Part shown: piece by piece, positions 35,334 through 45,057 of the stretch
Layout: the number at the start of each line of letters is the position of its first letter
How positions within the stretch are numbered: position 1 is the stretch's first letter
Assembly: GCF_003020115.1 (NCBI RefSeq)
Contig: NZ_PYFX01000004.1
Location: forward strand, 558,001 to 622,000
Direction: 5' to 3'
DNA: 64,000 bases
DNA from: Bradyrhizobium sp. MOS002
GTDB taxonomy: Bacteria; Pseudomonadota; Alphaproteobacteria; Rhizobiales; Xanthobacteraceae
Made by a program: the position numbers and the translations under genes
The notes under the pieces: generated by a model
The model's input: only the letters and a program-made list of their open reading frames with translations
The model's database searches: none
What the model was told of the DNA's origin: nothing

Positions 35334-36847
35334 TGATCCGCGTTCCGGTTGCTGGCGTTCCAGGTGATGGGCAGCGTGATGGTGAAGGTACTGCCCGTAT
35401 TCAGTTCCGATGATACCGACATGGTGCCGCCGAGGCGACGCACAAGTGCACGCACATGCGCAAGACCGATGCCCTGACCGGGCTTGTCCTGGGTTCCGGC
35501 CCGGCGGAACAGGTCGAAGATCCGCTGGTGGTCCTTGGGGTCGATGCCGCGGCCGTTATCGCTGATCTCGAAGATAGCGTAGCCGAGCTTGGTACGCCCG
35601 CGAATTCTGATCTCGCCGGGGACGCCGGGCTTGAGATATTTGACGGCGTTGTCGATCAGATTGGAGAAGATCTGCTCCAGCGCCAGACGGTCGCTGACGA
35701 GATCCGGCAGCGGGGCGACGTGGATTTCGGCCTGCGCCTCGGCGGCCTGATGCGCCAGCGTCGACACGATGGCTTCGATCAGCTCGCGCGTGTCGATCTT
35801 TTCCGGCTGGAACGCGCGCCGGCCCTCGCGGGTGAGATTGAGGATCGCCGAGATCAGGCGGTCCATCTTGGCGATCGACGACTTGATGAAGCTCAGCGCT
35901 TCGGAAAAATCCGCTGAAAGCTGCTTGTCGGGACCTTCGAGCGCGATCTCGCCGGTCGAAGGCGGCGGACCGTCGGCCGGGACGTGGGTCAGGCCGCCGA
36001 TACGGCGGAAAATGTCGCCGCCGAGCTCCTCGAGTTCGCTGGTGAAGCCCATGATGTTGACGAGTGGCGAGCGCAGATCGTGGCTGACGATATAGGCAAA
36101 GCGCTGGATCTCGTTGTTGGCTTCGCGCAGATCGGCCGTGCGTTCGTCGACCACGGCCTCCAGATTGACGTTGGCATCACGCAAGCGCGCCTCGGCGTCG
36201 TCACGGGCGCGGGCCGAGCGCCGCACCAGCCAGATCGAGATCAGCGCCAGCAGCACGACGAGGCCGGAGCCAATTCCGGTCATCGAGGCGGCAAGGGTCT
36301 GGCTGCGGTCCGAATTGACCGTTCGAAGCCGGAACAGCCGTTCCTCCTCCTGAATCATCACCGTCGCGACCTTGGCGATCACGGCTGTGGCGTCCGTGGA
36401 GGCGACCTCGCGGACCAGCGCTGCGGCCTTCTCCGGCTCACCCCGGCGGACGAAGTCCATCTCCTGCGCGAACTGGCCGAGCCGGGTCTCGATCGCCGCG
36501 CTCAGCTTCTCGATGTTCTCGCGTTGCGCCGGATTGTCGCCGGTCAGGCGCGTGAGCTTGTCGAGAGCCGGGATGATGGCCGCCACGGCCTTGTCGTGGT
36601 CGCCCTGAAAATCCGCCGCTTGCGTCAGAAGGTAGCCCCGGGCGGCACTCTCGGCCCGCCGGATTTCCAGCAGGAGGGCGTTGATCTGGTTCTCCGCCTC
36701 GATGGTGTGAACCACCCATTTGCTGTCGTCTCTCGCCTTGTTGACGAGGTAGACGGAGCCGGCGCTGATTACGGTCAGCACCAGAAGTCCCGCCGCGAAC
36801 AGCAGGATCTGCCAAAATGTACGCCGCCGCTGCGCGTCAGCGATCAC
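35330..36847 (-). CDS. CHASE3 sensor histidine kinase
   Basis: Inner-membrane kinase of 505 residues. Helices at about 12-34 and 185-207 enclose a CHASE3 sensor domain (LLEIRRAESAARGYLLTQA). The cytoplasmic part has a coiled coil, the acceptor box RFAYIVSHDLRSPLVNIMGF, and an HATPase with NLIDNAVKYLKPG, SDNGRGID and GQGIGLAHV. It is typical of kinases paired with Rcp1-like regulators, which is the next gene. First gene of the operon; a perfect EcfG-type promoter lies about 68 bases before its ATG. Signal unknown. Confidence 0.92.
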   Translation of the reverse strand: MIADAQRRRTFWQILLFAAGLLVLTVISAGSVYLVNKARDDSKWVVHTIEAENQINALLLEIRRAESAARGYLLTQAADFQGDHDKAVAAIIPALDKLTRLTGDNPAQRENIEKLSAAIETRLGQFAQEMDFVRRGEPEKAAALVREVASTDATAVIAKVATVMIQEEERLFRLRTVNSDRSQTLAASMTGIGSGLVVLLALISIWLVRRSARARDDAEARLRDANVNLEAVVDERTADLREANNEIQRFAYIVSHDLRSPLVNIMGFTSELEELGGDIFRRIGGLTHVPADGPPPSTGEIALEGPDKQLSADFSEALSFIKSSIAKMDRLISAILNLTREGRRAFQPEKIDTRELIEAIVSTLAHQAAEAQAEIHVAPLPDLVSDRLALEQIFSNLIDNAVKYLKPGVPGEIRIRGRTKLGYAIFEISDNGRGIDPKDHQRIFDLFRRAGTQDKPGQGIGLAHVRALVRRLGGTMSVSSELNTGSTFTITLPITWNASNRNADQ

Positions 36848-36914
36848 GACGGTCTCGCTCGATCAGGATTCCCGGACTTCAAAACGCCCCCTCGGAACTG
36901 TCCCCATCGTCCCA

Positions 36915-36939
36915 AACGCGATTGGGGCCAAAGGGTTCC
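36915..36939 (-). promoter_or_regulatory. EcfG-type general stress promoter
   Basis: On the minus strand GGAAC (36939-36935), 16 bases, then CGTT (36918-36915), an exact consensus match. It reads into the CHASE3 kinase-regulator-kinase operon, whose first start codon is at 36847. Confidence 0.7.
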
Positions 36940-36953
36940 ATGCGGAGGGACGA

Positions 36954-38312
36954 CTACTTCGGGGCGGGTTCCACCTTGCCGGCGAGATATTGTTCCAGCC
37001 AGTGGATGTGGTAGTCGCCGTTGATGATGTCGTCCTCGCGCACCAGAGCGCGGAACAGCGGCAGGGTGGTCTCGATGCCCTCGACCACCATCTCGTCCAG
37101 CGCCCGGCGCAGCCGCATCAGGCACTCGCCGCGGGTCTTGCCGTGCACGATCAGCTTGCCGACGAGCGAGTCGTAGTAAGGCGGGATCGTGTAGCCCTGA
37201 TAGACCGCGGAATCGATCCGCACGCCGAGCCCGCCGGGCGGGTGGTATTGCGTGATGCGGCCGGGCGAAGGACGAAAGGTCTGCGGATTCTCGGCGTTGA
37301 TGCGGCACTCGATCGCGTGGCCGATGACCTGGACCTCGTCCTGCCTAGCCGGCAGGTCGCCGCCGGCGGCGATGCGGATCTGCTCCAGCACGAGGTCGAT
37401 GTCGGTGATGCTCTCGGTGACGGGATGCTCGACCTGGATGCGGGTGTTCATCTCGATGAAGTAGAACTCGCCGTCCTCGAACAGGAATTCAATGGTGCCG
37501 ACGCCGAGATATTTCATCTCGCGCATCGCCTTGGCGCAGGTCTCGCCGATCTTGGCGCGTGCGGCCGCGGTCAGCACCGGCGAGGGGCCTTCCTCCCAGA
37601 CCTTCTGGTGGCGTCGCTGCAGCGAGCAGTCGCGTTCGCCGAGATGGATCGCGCCGCCACGGCCGTCGCCGAGGATCTGGATCTCGATGTGGCGCGGCTT
37701 CTGCAGATATTTTTCGAGGTAGACGGAGGCATCGCCGAAGGCGGATTTGGCCTCGTTGGCGGCCGTCGACAGCGCGACCTGAAGATCGGCCTCGCTCTCG
37801 GCCACCTTCATGCCGCGGCCGCCGCCGCCCGCCGCGGCTTTGACCAGCACGGGGAAGCCGATCTTCCTGGCGATCGCCATCGCGTCGTCGTTGGGGCCGA
37901 CCCCTCCGTCGGAGCCGGGCACCACGGGAATGCCGAGCTTCTTGGCAGTCCTCTTGGCCTCGATCTTGTCGCCCATCAGGCGGATGTGCTCGGCCTTCGG
38001 GCCGATGAAATGCAGATTATGCTCGGCGAGGATTTCGGCGAAGCGCGCGTTCTCCGACAGGAAGCCGTAGCCGGGATGCACGGCATCGGCACCCGTGATC
38101 TCGCAGGCCGCGAGCAGCGCGGGCACGTTGAGATAGCTGTCCTTGGACGCCGGCGGCCCGATGCACACGCTCTCGTCCGACAGGCGCACATGCATGGCAT
38201 CGGCGTCGGCGGTGGAGTGCACGGCGACGGTCGCGATCCCGAGCTCCTTGCAGGCCCTGAGGATGCGAAGGGCGATCTCGCCGCGATTGGCTATGAGGAT
38301 CTTGTCGAACAT
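36954..38312 (-). CDS. accC: Acetyl-CoA carboxylase, biotin carboxylase subunit
   Basis: Carboxylates the biotin on AccB with ATP and bicarbonate, the first step in fatty-acid synthesis. Length of 452 residues is standard. ATP-grasp features: [16 protein letters not shown] at the N-terminus, [17 protein letters not shown] (glycine loop), [25 protein letters not shown] and [14 protein letters not shown]. It follows accB in the same direction with a 52-base gap; together with aroQ this is the conserved aroQ-accB-accC order. Confidence 0.97.
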   Translation of the reverse strand: MFDKILIANRGEIALRILRACKELGIATVAVHSTADADAMHVRLSDESVCIGPPASKDSYLNVPALLAACEITGADAVHPGYGFLSENARFAEILAEHNLHFIGPKAEHIRLMGDKIEAKRTAKKLGIPVVPGSDGGVGPNDDAMAIARKIGFPVLVKAAAGGGGRGMKVAESEADLQVALSTAANEAKSAFGDASVYLEKYLQKPRHIEIQILGDGRGGAIHLGERDCSLQRRHQKVWEEGPSPVLTAAARAKIGETCAKAMREMKYLGVGTIEFLFEDGEFYFIEMNTRIQVEHPVTESITDIDLVLEQIRIAAGGDLPARQDEVQVIGHAIECRINAENPQTFRPSPGRITQYHPPGGLGVRIDSAVYQGYTIPPYYDSLVGKLIVHGKTRGECLMRLRRALDEMVVEGIETTLPLFRALVREDDIINGDYHIHWLEQYLAGKVEPAPK

Positions 38313-38364
38313 GATGTCCTTAAGGGACTGACGCGCGGGAAGCGGCGAGGGCGATGAGACGCCC

Positions 38365-38853
38365 TCACTCGATGATTACGAGCGGCTCGCCGTACTCGAC
38401 CGGCTGGCCGTCCTCGATCACGATCTGCGTCACCGTGCCGGCGCGCGGCGAGGGGATCTGGTTCATGGTCTTCATGGCTTCGATGATCAGCAGCGTCTGC
38501 CCGACCGAGACCTTGCTGCCGACCTCGATGAACGGTTTGGCGCCGGGCTCCGGCGCCCAATAGGCGGTGCCGACCATCGGCGAGGTCACGGCGCCGGGAT
38601 GCTTCGAAAGATCGGCAGCGGCGGGCGCGGCGGCAGCTGCGGCTGCCGGGAGGGCGGCGGGGGCGGCCGCCATCTGCATCGGCATGGTCGCGGCGACGCT
38701 GATGTTGCGGGCGACGCGCAGCCGCAGGCCGGCACGCTCGATCTCGATTTCGGTGAGGCTGGTCTCATCGAGCAGCAAGGCGAGCTCTCGGACGAGGGCG
38801 GAATCCTCGCTGGAAAACTTTGCGGCTGCTTTGTCGTCTGGCTGGCGCGCCAT
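38365..38853 (-). CDS. accB: Acetyl-CoA carboxylase, biotin carboxyl carrier protein
   Basis: Carries the biotin that moves CO2 between biotin carboxylase and carboxyltransferase. The 162-residue protein has a helical N-terminus, an Ala/Pro-rich flexible linker (about 60-85) and the C-terminal biotinyl domain, with the modified Lys in [11 protein letters not shown] and flanking TSPMVGTAY and [12 protein letters not shown]. The ATG at 38853 gives the normal MARQPDDK start. It lies between aroQ and accC and is co-transcribed with both. bioY at 44417 could supply the biotin. Confidence 0.96.
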   Translation of the reverse strand: MARQPDDKAAAKFSSEDSALVRELALLLDETSLTEIEIERAGLRLRVARNISVAATMPMQMAAAPAALPAAAAAAAPAAADLSKHPGAVTSPMVGTAYWAPEPGAKPFIEVGSKVSVGQTLLIIEAMKTMNQIPSPRAGTVTQIVIEDGQPVEYGEPLVIIE

Positions 38854-38890
38854 GTTGTTTGATCCGAATGTTCTGTGTGAAGGGAGAGCG

Positions 38891-39358
38891 TCAGGCTTTG
38901 GGCTTGATGCCGAGCTTGGCGGCAAGGCCCTGGATGGCGAGGCGATAGCCCTCGATGCCGAAGCCGCAGAGCGAGGCGAAGGCCGCGCGCGCGGTGTAGG
39001 AGTGATGGCGGAAATTCTCGCGGGCGTGGATGTTGGTGACATGCACCTCGACCGTCGGGATTTGCACCGCGAGCAGCGCATCGTGCAGCGCGATCGACGT
39101 GTGCGAATAGCCGCCGGCATTGATGATGATGCCCTTCATCTTGCGGGCGTGCGCCTCGTGGATGAAGTCGATCAACTCGCCTTCGCGGTTGGACTGCCGG
39201 CAATCGGCCTTGAGGCCGAACGTCGCCGCCGTCTCCCGGCACAGCGCCTCGACGTCGGCCAGCGACGCATGCCCGTACTTCTCGGGCTCGCGCGTCCCCA
39301 ACATGTTGAGGTTCGGCCCGTTCAGGACAAGGATCGTGTCGGTTGCTGGTTCGGCCAT
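38891..39358 (-). CDS. aroQ: Type II 3-dehydroquinate dehydratase
   Basis: Dehydrates 3-dehydroquinate to 3-dehydroshikimate in the shikimate pathway. The 155-residue length fits the dodecameric type II enzyme. Signatures are [19 protein letters not shown] with the catalytic Tyr, [33 protein letters not shown] and [17 protein letters not shown] with the catalytic His. It is the first gene of the aroQ-accB-accC cluster, 37 bases before accB. Confidence 0.97.
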   Translation of the reverse strand: MAEPATDTILVLNGPNLNMLGTREPEKYGHASLADVEALCRETAATFGLKADCRQSNREGELIDFIHEAHARKMKGIIINAGGYSHTSIALHDALLAVQIPTVEVHVTNIHARENFRHHSYTARAAFASLCGFGIEGYRLAIQGLAAKLGIKPKA

Positions 39359-39566
39359 TCCAATCCCGCAAGAGGTGCTTCGGCGTGGCGGGGGTTATAG
39401 GTAACAAAGCGCGTGAGGGGAAGCCTTGAAGGACCTCCGAGGTGGCTTCAGATACCTCATCCGGGGTGCAAAAATCTGTGCGGAAGCTACGGAAATTGCT
39501 TGTTAACCAGTTCTAATCGTGGCTGCCGGACGGGACAGGCGGGGGAGGAGTGCCCTATAGCCCAAA

Positions 39567-39594
39567 AGCCCCTGCCGATCTCTCGGCAAGGGCT
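39567..39594 (-). terminator. Hairpin terminator after the DUF1236 gene
   Basis: AGCCCCTGCCGA pairs with TCGGCAAGGGCT around TCTC. On the minus strand it is followed by TTTTGGG and lies 24 bases past the stop at 39618. The rest of 39359-39617 shows no other feature. Confidence 0.7.
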
Positions 39595-39617
39595 CATTTG
39601 GGCATCAGCGAGGCAGC

Positions 39618-40451
39618 TTAGCCTTCGATGACGTACACGATCTCGCGCGTCTGCGGACGAACGATGATGTACTGGCCGTGCACGAAGATCACCTCGTAGC
39701 CGCGCCACTCCGGATAGATCTCGACGATCCGGGGCGGGAGCGGATGGAAACGAACGCTCGCCGGGATGGTCGTGCCGACCGAGATGTTGAAGTTGACGTT
39801 GGTCGTTTCCTCGATCTTGGTCGACTTGATCACCGAAGAGATCTCGGTCCGCTTCTCGGCCGGCGGTGCAGCAGCAGTCGCGGGGGCCGTGCCGGTCGTC
39901 GTCTGAGACTTGGTATCGGCGGCCTTGCCGTCTGCGCCCTTGGTCTGGGCGTTCATGTTGCCGCTCTTGGTGTCAGTCTCCGTGCTCTTGGACTTGTCCG
40001 TCTGGGACTTGTCCATCGTGCTCTTCGACTTGTCCTGCGCTGCCTTGTCCTGCGCTGACTTGTCATGCATGGATTTGTCCTGCATGGACTTGTCTTGCGC
40101 GGACTTGTCCTGCGCGCCCTGGGCGTGCTCACCCTTCGCCGCGCCGGCCTTGTCGTCGGCCGCGTTCTTGTTCATCGCGCCGGACTTTTCCATCCCGCCC
40201 GACGACTTCTCCTCGGCTGCTCCGCCGGGCTTCATGGCGCCGCCAGTCTGGCCGACGGTGCCCTTCTCCTGGGCGGATTCGCGGCCCATCGAGCCGCCGC
40301 GCTCGGCGGCGCCGGACGGCTGCGAATGCTGCGTCGGCTGCGCGCCTGCACCGCCACCGCTGTCGCGGTTCATGGTGCCCTGTGCGTTCGCCAGACCGGT
40401 GCCGGCGACGAGCGCGAGTGCGGCGACCGAGATCATAAAGCGGTTAGACAT
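39618..40451 (-). CDS. DUF1236-domain exported protein
   Basis: A 277-residue exported protein. The signal peptide (about 1-23, ending ANAQ) is followed by a long Lys/Asp/Ser/Ala/Gln-rich region with repeats of DKSAQ/DKSMQ (about 110-145), and a C-terminal DUF1236 domain (about 225-277; ASVRFHPLPPRIVEIYPEW and VRPQTREIVYVIEG). The role is unknown. The exact EcfG-type promoter 45 bases upstream suggests strong induction under general stress. The charged, repetitive, hydrophilic middle resembles desiccation-type proteins in composition only. Confidence 0.85.
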   Translation of the reverse strand: MSNRFMISVAALALVAGTGLANAQGTMNRDSGGGAGAQPTQHSQPSGAAERGGSMGRESAQEKGTVGQTGGAMKPGGAAEEKSSGGMEKSGAMNKNAADDKAGAAKGEHAQGAQDKSAQDKSMQDKSMHDKSAQDKAAQDKSKSTMDKSQTDKSKSTETDTKSGNMNAQTKGADGKAADTKSQTTTGTAPATAAAPPAEKRTEISSVIKSTKIEETTNVNFNISVGTTIPASVRFHPLPPRIVEIYPEWRGYEVIFVHGQYIIVRPQTREIVYVIEG

Positions 40452-40495
40452 TGAATTCTCCTCACGTGTTTCTTTGCGTCATTGCCCGCGCCGAC

Positions 40496-40520
40496 AACGA
40501 AAGGACGTACCAGGAGTTCC
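40496..40520 (-). promoter_or_regulatory. EcfG-type general stress promoter
   Basis: On the minus strand GGAAC (40520-40516), 16 bases, then CGTT (40499-40496), an exact consensus match ending 44 bases before the DUF1236 gene start at 40451. Confidence 0.75.
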
Positions 40521-40596
40521 GGAACATTGGCGGTTCCGCGGCATTTGTTTGTTGAACGCCAGATGAACGCGCGCGCCAGATTTCGGCGCAATGAAA

Positions 40597-40618
40597 AGGC
40601 CGGCTTTTCAGCCGGCCT
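40597..40618 (-). terminator. Rho-independent terminator after the DsbA-like gene
   Basis: AGGCCGGCT (40597-40605) and AGCCGGCCT (40610-40618) form a perfect 9-bp stem with a TTTC loop. On the minus strand a TTTT tract follows. It ends the DsbA-like gene, which stops at 40694. Confidence 0.8.
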
Positions 40619-40650
40619 CATTGCATTCGTGAATTGTAGACTTGATCGGC

Positions 40651-40714
40651 AGGTCGCCTTGTCAGCAAGTCGCCTTGTCAGCAAGTCGCCTTGTCAGCAG
40701 GTTGCCTTGCCGCA
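40651..40714. repeat. Tandem 16-base repeat spanning a stop codon
   Basis: Four units of AAGTCGCCTTGTCAGC: 40651-40666, 40667-40682 and 40683-40698 are nearly identical, and 40699-40714 is degenerate. The stop codon of the DsbA-like gene (40694-40696) lies in the third unit. The 16-base length is not a multiple of three, so extra units fall outside the reading frame. Confidence 0.85.
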
Positions 40715-41461
40715 GCGGGCCACAGCGATCTTTTCCTTCAGGCTTTCGACACCCACGGCGCCGACGACGATCTGCTTGCCGATCACGTAGCTGGGCGTGC
40801 CGTTCATGCCCATTGCCTCGGCGAGCTTGAAGTTCTCCTCGATGGTGGTGCGCACCTCGGCGCTGCCGATGTCCTTCTCGATTTTAGCGGTATCGAGGCC
40901 GGCTTCCTTGGCCGCCTGAAGCGCGCGCGCCTTGTCGGCAGCGCCACGGCCGCCGAGCAGCTTTTGATGGAAGTCGAGGTACTTCTTGCCGGAGGGATCC
41001 TGCATGCGCACGGCGACGGCGACCTGGGCTGCTTCGACCGAGCCCTGGCTCAGCACCGGAAACTCCTTCAGCACCACCTTCAGCTTCGGATCGGCCTTCA
41101 TGAGGGTCAGCATGTCGTCCATCGCGCGCTTGCAGTAGCCGCAATTGTAGTCGAAGAACTCGACGAAGGTGACGTCGCCGTCCTTGTTGCCGAGCACGAC
41201 CTGGCGCGGCGAGTTGAAGATCGCATCGGAATTCTGCGCGACGCTGGCCTCGTGCTTCTGCGCCTCGGCCGTGGCCTGGCGCTTGGTGAGCTCGGCCATC
41301 GCTTCCTCGAGCACCTCGGGATGGGTGACGAGATAATTTTTGATGATCACCTCGATGTCCGTGCGCTGGGCATCGGAGAAGCTGTCGGCCGACGCGGGCG
41401 CGGCTGCGCCGAACATGGCGAGCGCAAACAGCGCGGGAGCAAGCAGGCGCAGCGAAGGCAT
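40694..41461 (-). CDS. DsbA-family thiol:disulfide oxidoreductase
   Basis: A 255-residue exported thioredoxin-fold protein. The signal peptide (about 1-26, ending PASA) is followed by a helical N-terminal extension and the thioredoxin domain with active site DYNCGYCKRA and cis-proline loop MNGTPSYVIG. Such Com1/DsbA-like proteins make or reshuffle disulfides in periplasmic proteins. The C-terminus ends CGKATC. The ATG at 41461 follows an AGAGGATTTG ribosome site. A tandem repeat has copied its last codons and stop into the 3' region. Confidence 0.9.
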   Translation of the reverse strand: MPSLRLLAPALFALAMFGAAAPASADSFSDAQRTDIEVIIKNYLVTHPEVLEEAMAELTKRQATAEAQKHEASVAQNSDAIFNSPRQVVLGNKDGDVTFVEFFDYNCGYCKRAMDDMLTLMKADPKLKVVLKEFPVLSQGSVEAAQVAVAVRMQDPSGKKYLDFHQKLLGGRGAADKARALQAAKEAGLDTAKIEKDIGSAEVRTTIEENFKLAEAMGMNGTPSYVIGKQIVVGAVGVESLKEKIAVARCGKATC

Positions 41462-41571
41462 AGGCAAATCCTCTTATCCAAAGCAGGTTTCGGAAAACGT
41501 CCCGGCGGACTTAAGCTTGGTGACGTGACGTCGTTTCGTAAGGCGTCGTGGTAGGCGTGGTCCTGGTCTTG

Positions 41572-42975
41572 TCAGTTGCGCGACGGTTTCGACGCCACGA
41601 TGTCGTCGGCCTTGACCCATCCGGGCGTGCCGACGGCGAAACGGGTTTTCGCGCGCGTCGCAAGCTCGCGGGCGGTCTTGTTGTCGCCGCGCAGATAAGC
41701 GGCCTGCGCCGACGCCAGATCGGCCTCGGCATAGTCGCCCTTCCGGCCATAGGCCATCGCGAGCTGCATGTAGCCGAGAATGGCCTCCGGTTCCCGTGCG
41801 ACCGCGGCCCGGAGAATCCGAACGGCGTCATCGGTGTAGGCCTTATTATCGGACCCAACCAGAGCCTGCCCAAGTAACATCTCGATGAGGGGCGCGTTGT
41901 TCGAAAGCTGGACCGCCTTGCGCAGGGCAGGGATCGCCTCGGCCGGCTTGCCGCCCTCCAGCAGGGCCTGGCCGCGCACCTCGTAAAAATACGCATTGTT
42001 GGGCTGGACCTGGATCAGCGCGTCGATCTGGGTGAGCGCGCTGCGCAAATCCCCGTGCAGATAGGTGCTGATGGCGCGGGCGTAGCGCGCCGGCATGCTG
42101 TCGTTGGTCAGGGGATAGCGGCGGTACACCGTCTCCGGTCGCTCCATGAAGGCGGAGATCTTGGCGCGCACCATGTCGTGGCGCAGCTGGAGCGCGGCAT
42201 CGTCCTTCTTGTCCCAATAAGGGCTGGAGCTGGCGAACTCCTGCAGGGAGGCGACGCGCTCGGCGGGCATCGGGTGCGACTGGAGATAGGGATCGGCGCC
42301 GCGTGCCGCGAACAGGCTCTCGCTGGTGAAGCGCTTGAAGGTCTCGTACATGCCCTTCGGCGACTGCTGGGTCGCAGTCAGGAATTTCACGCCGGCGCGA
42401 TCGGCGTTCTCCTCCTGCTGGCGCTGATAGGACAGCAGCGTCCGGCGGATCATCTCCTGCGGGCCGGCGAGGGCCGCGGCTCCAGCATTGGCAAGGCCAT
42501 TGTTGCCGGCGCTGCCGCTGCCGCGGGTGCTGCCGACAGCCATCGCGCCTGCGCCGAGCAGCATGGCGATGATCATCTGGGTCTGGGCGTTGGCAAGCTG
42601 CTCGCGCAGCTTGGACAGATGGCCGCCTGCCAGATGCCCGGTCTCGTGCGCGAGCACGCCGATGATCTGGTTCGGCGTCTCCGACTGCAGGATCGCGCCG
42701 TAATTGACGAAGATGCGGCGTCCGTCCGCGACGAACGCGTTGAACGAACCCTCGTTGACGATCACCATCTGGATGTTCTGCTTTTCCAGACCGGCGGCGC
42801 GCAGGATCGGGCGCGTATATTCGCGCAGCAGCTGTTCGGTCTCGGTGTCGCGCAGGACCGGCGGCCCCTTGGCCTGCGCATGCGCGGCTGAGAACGGCGT
42901 CAGCGCGATCGCAGCCGCCGCGACGAGGGAGGTGAGGGCGGTGGACTTCTTGCGCAATGCGATCTGGAACAACAT
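41572..42975 (-). CDS. M48-family metalloprotease with TPR repeats (BepA-like)
   Basis: A 467-residue exported zinc protease. The signal peptide (about 1-33, ending AHAQ) is followed by the M48 domain with zinc site AHETGHLAGGH and third ligand Glu in QQEENADRAG, then TPR-like helical repeats (about 310-450). BepA homologues clear or help assemble outer-membrane proteins such as LptD. The ATG at 42975 is one codon after a TTG. It lies 110 bases upstream of the DsbA-like gene on the same strand, and both concern envelope protein folding. Confidence 0.92.
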   Translation of the reverse strand: MLFQIALRKKSTALTSLVAAAAIALTPFSAAHAQAKGPPVLRDTETEQLLREYTRPILRAAGLEKQNIQMVIVNEGSFNAFVADGRRIFVNYGAILQSETPNQIIGVLAHETGHLAGGHLSKLREQLANAQTQMIIAMLLGAGAMAVGSTRGSGSAGNNGLANAGAAALAGPQEMIRRTLLSYQRQQEENADRAGVKFLTATQQSPKGMYETFKRFTSESLFAARGADPYLQSHPMPAERVASLQEFASSSPYWDKKDDAALQLRHDMVRAKISAFMERPETVYRRYPLTNDSMPARYARAISTYLHGDLRSALTQIDALIQVQPNNAYFYEVRGQALLEGGKPAEAIPALRKAVQLSNNAPLIEMLLGQALVGSDNKAYTDDAVRILRAAVAREPEAILGYMQLAMAYGRKGDYAEADLASAQAAYLRGDNKTARELATRAKTRFAVGTPGWVKADDIVASKPSRN

Positions 42976-43194
42976 CAAGCGGTCTGGGTCAAACGGTCTT
43001 GTCAGCAGGCTTGTTCAAGCATTCTTGGTCAAGCAGTTCAGTGATTGGTTTTGGCGATTGGCGGCGGACCGGATACGCGATATGCCCCTTTGAGCCGTAC
43101 CCCTTATGAGCCGTACAATGCGGCCAGTCTGGGGCGCAAGCACCCCGTTTCCCGGGCCGGACCGATCGGCCCGCCAGCGAAATAGCAGAAATCG

Positions 43195-44382
43195 ATGCAC
43201 GATGCGACATTGAGGAACCGGTTGGGGCAGTGGCTCGCGCCCTCCCGCCGCAGCGATGTTCCCCCCTTCATGGTGATGGACGTGATGGCTGCGGCGGCCC
43301 GAATCGAGGCGGCTGGGGGCCACGTCATCCACATGGAGGTTGGCCAGCCCGCCGCCGGCGCGCCGAAGACCGCGATTGCGGCAGCCCATGCGGCGCTCGC
43401 GGCAGGGCGGATCGATTATACCTCGGCGCTGGGCATCCCCTCCTTGCGCGAGCGCATCGCGCGGCATTATCGCGACGCCTATGGCTGTGACGTCAGTCCG
43501 GAGCGGATCGTGGTCACCACCGGCTCCTCCGGCGGGTTCATTCTGGCCTTCCTGGCGATGTTCGAGCCGGGCGACCGCGTCGCCGTGACCGTGCCGGGTT
43601 ATCCGCCGTACCGTCATATCCTCACCGCGCTCGGCTGCGAGCCGGTGCTGATCGAGACCACGAACGAGACGCGCCACGCGCTGACCGGCGAGGCGCTGCT
43701 GGCCGCCCATCGCAAGGCGCCGCTCAAGGGCGTGCTGGTCGGCAGCCCCGCCAATCCGACCGGGACCATGATGTCCCGCGAGGCGCTCGCCGGCTTGATC
43801 GCGGCGGCGGAAGACGCGGGCATCCGCTTCATCTCGGACGAGATCTATCACGGGCTCGACTACGCGTTTCCCGCGGTGACGGCTGCGGCGCTGTCGGACC
43901 AGGCGCTCGTGATCAATTCGTTCTCGAAGTATTTCTGCATGACGGGCTGGCGCGTCGGCTGGATGGTCGTGCCCGAGATTCTGGTTCGGCCGATCGAGCG
44001 ACTGCAGCAGAACCTGTCGATCTCGGTGCCGTCGCTGTCGCAGATCGCGGCCGAAGCCGCCTTCGACGGCGCGGCCGAGATGGAGGAGATCAAGCACGGC
44101 TATCAGGAAAACCGGCGCATCCTGATCGAGGGATTGCCCAAGGCCGGCCTGACCAGGTTTCTGCCGGCCGACGGCGCATTCTATCTCTATGCGGACGTCT
44201 CGGACTTCACCTCCGACAGTTTCGAGTTCGCCAAGCAGATGCTCGAACAGGCCCAGGTCGCGGTCACGCCGGGGCTCGACTTCGATCCCATCCATGGTCG
44301 TTCATTCATACGGCTCTCTTATGCGCGTTCGGCTGTGGAGATGCGCGAAGCAGTTGACCGGATCGCTCACTGGCTTAAATAG
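43195..44382 (+). CDS. PLP-dependent class I/II aminotransferase
   Basis: A 395-residue fold-type I aminotransferase. The PLP lysine is in NSFSKYFCMTGWRVGW, the cofactor-binding Asp/Tyr in ISDEIYHGLDY, and the conserved Asn in VGSPANPTGTM; the C-terminal Arg that binds the substrate carboxylate is in RSFIRLSYA. It transfers amino groups between an amino acid and a keto acid; the exact pair is unknown. bioY starts 34 bases later, so the two are probably one operon, yet this protein is not an obvious BioA or BioF. Confidence 0.9.
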   Translation: MHDATLRNRLGQWLAPSRRSDVPPFMVMDVMAAAARIEAAGGHVIHMEVGQPAAGAPKTAIAAAHAALAAGRIDYTSALGIPSLRERIARHYRDAYGCDVSPERIVVTTGSSGGFILAFLAMFEPGDRVAVTVPGYPPYRHILTALGCEPVLIETTNETRHALTGEALLAAHRKAPLKGVLVGSPANPTGTMMSREALAGLIAAAEDAGIRFISDEIYHGLDYAFPAVTAAALSDQALVINSFSKYFCMTGWRVGWMVVPEILVRPIERLQQNLSISVPSLSQIAAEAAFDGAAEMEEIKHGYQENRRILIEGLPKAGLTRFLPADGAFYLYADVSDFTSDSFEFAKQMLEQAQVAVTPGLDFDPIHGRSFIRLSYARSAVEMREAVDRIAHWLK

Positions 44383-44416
44383 CCGCCAGTTTTCGACAGC
44401 CTTCTGGAGTGCAACT

Positions 44417-45025
44417 TTGTCTGACCGTTCCGTCCCGTCTACCGCCACGCATTCTCCTCTCGCCGCATTGATGTGGCCAGTCCGGCCGGGTGAAACCGTC
44501 GGCGCCTTGCGCGCTGTCGTGCTCATTGCGCTCGGCACCGCCTTGATGGCGCTGTCTGCCAAGGTGAACCTGCCGCTGCCTTACGTACCCATGACATTGC
44601 AGACGCTGGTCGTGTTGATGATTGGCGCCGCCTATGGCTGGCGGCTTGGCAGCGCAACCATGATCGCCTACCTCGCCGAGGGCGCAATGGGCCTGCCGGT
44701 GTTCGCCGGCCCCGTCGGTGGAATTGCACCGCTGGTGGGCCCGACCGCGGGCTACCTGTTCGGCTTCGTCGGCGCCGCCTTCGTCACCGGCTGGCTCGCC
44801 GAGCGCGGCTGGGATCGCAGCGTAATGCTGCTGTTTGCAGCCATGGCGGCCGGTCACATCCTCATTCTGGCCGCGGGCTTTGGCTGGTTGGCTTTCGGTC
44901 TCGGCCTGGGCGCCGCGAAGGCGTGGCAGGTCGGCCTGCTGCCGTTCGTTGCGGCGTCGCTGGTCAAGAACGCGCTCGGCGCGACGTTGATGCCGGCGAT
45001 ACGCCGGGCGGTCGATCGCGGGTAA
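44417..45025 (+). CDS. bioY: BioY-family biotin transporter (S component)
   Basis: Inner-membrane biotin-uptake protein of 202 residues with about six helices. Signatures are VNLPLPYVPMTLQTLVVLM, YLAEGAMGLPVF and GPTAGYLFGFVGAAFVTGWL. BioY binds biotin alone or with ECF components. The start is a TTG at 44417, chosen because GGAG sits 7 bases before it; no ATG occurs near the family N-terminus. The gene follows the aminotransferase by 34 bases. I saw no BioR or BirA site upstream. Confidence 0.93.
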   Translation: MSDRSVPSTATHSPLAALMWPVRPGETVGALRAVVLIALGTALMALSAKVNLPLPYVPMTLQTLVVLMIGAAYGWRLGSATMIAYLAEGAMGLPVFAGPVGGIAPLVGPTAGYLFGFVGAAFVTGWLAERGWDRSVMLLFAAMAAGHILILAAGFGWLAFGLGLGAAKAWQVGLLPFVAASLVKNALGATLMPAIRRAVDRG

Positions 45026-45057
45026 AGCGCGCAATATCGAGCAGTTCCGATTGACAG

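Noticed and set aside
40521..40545. GGAAC-N16-CATT on the plus strand next to the DUF1236 promoter
   Set aside because: One mismatch in the -10 and no plus-strand gene downstream for more than 2.5 kb.
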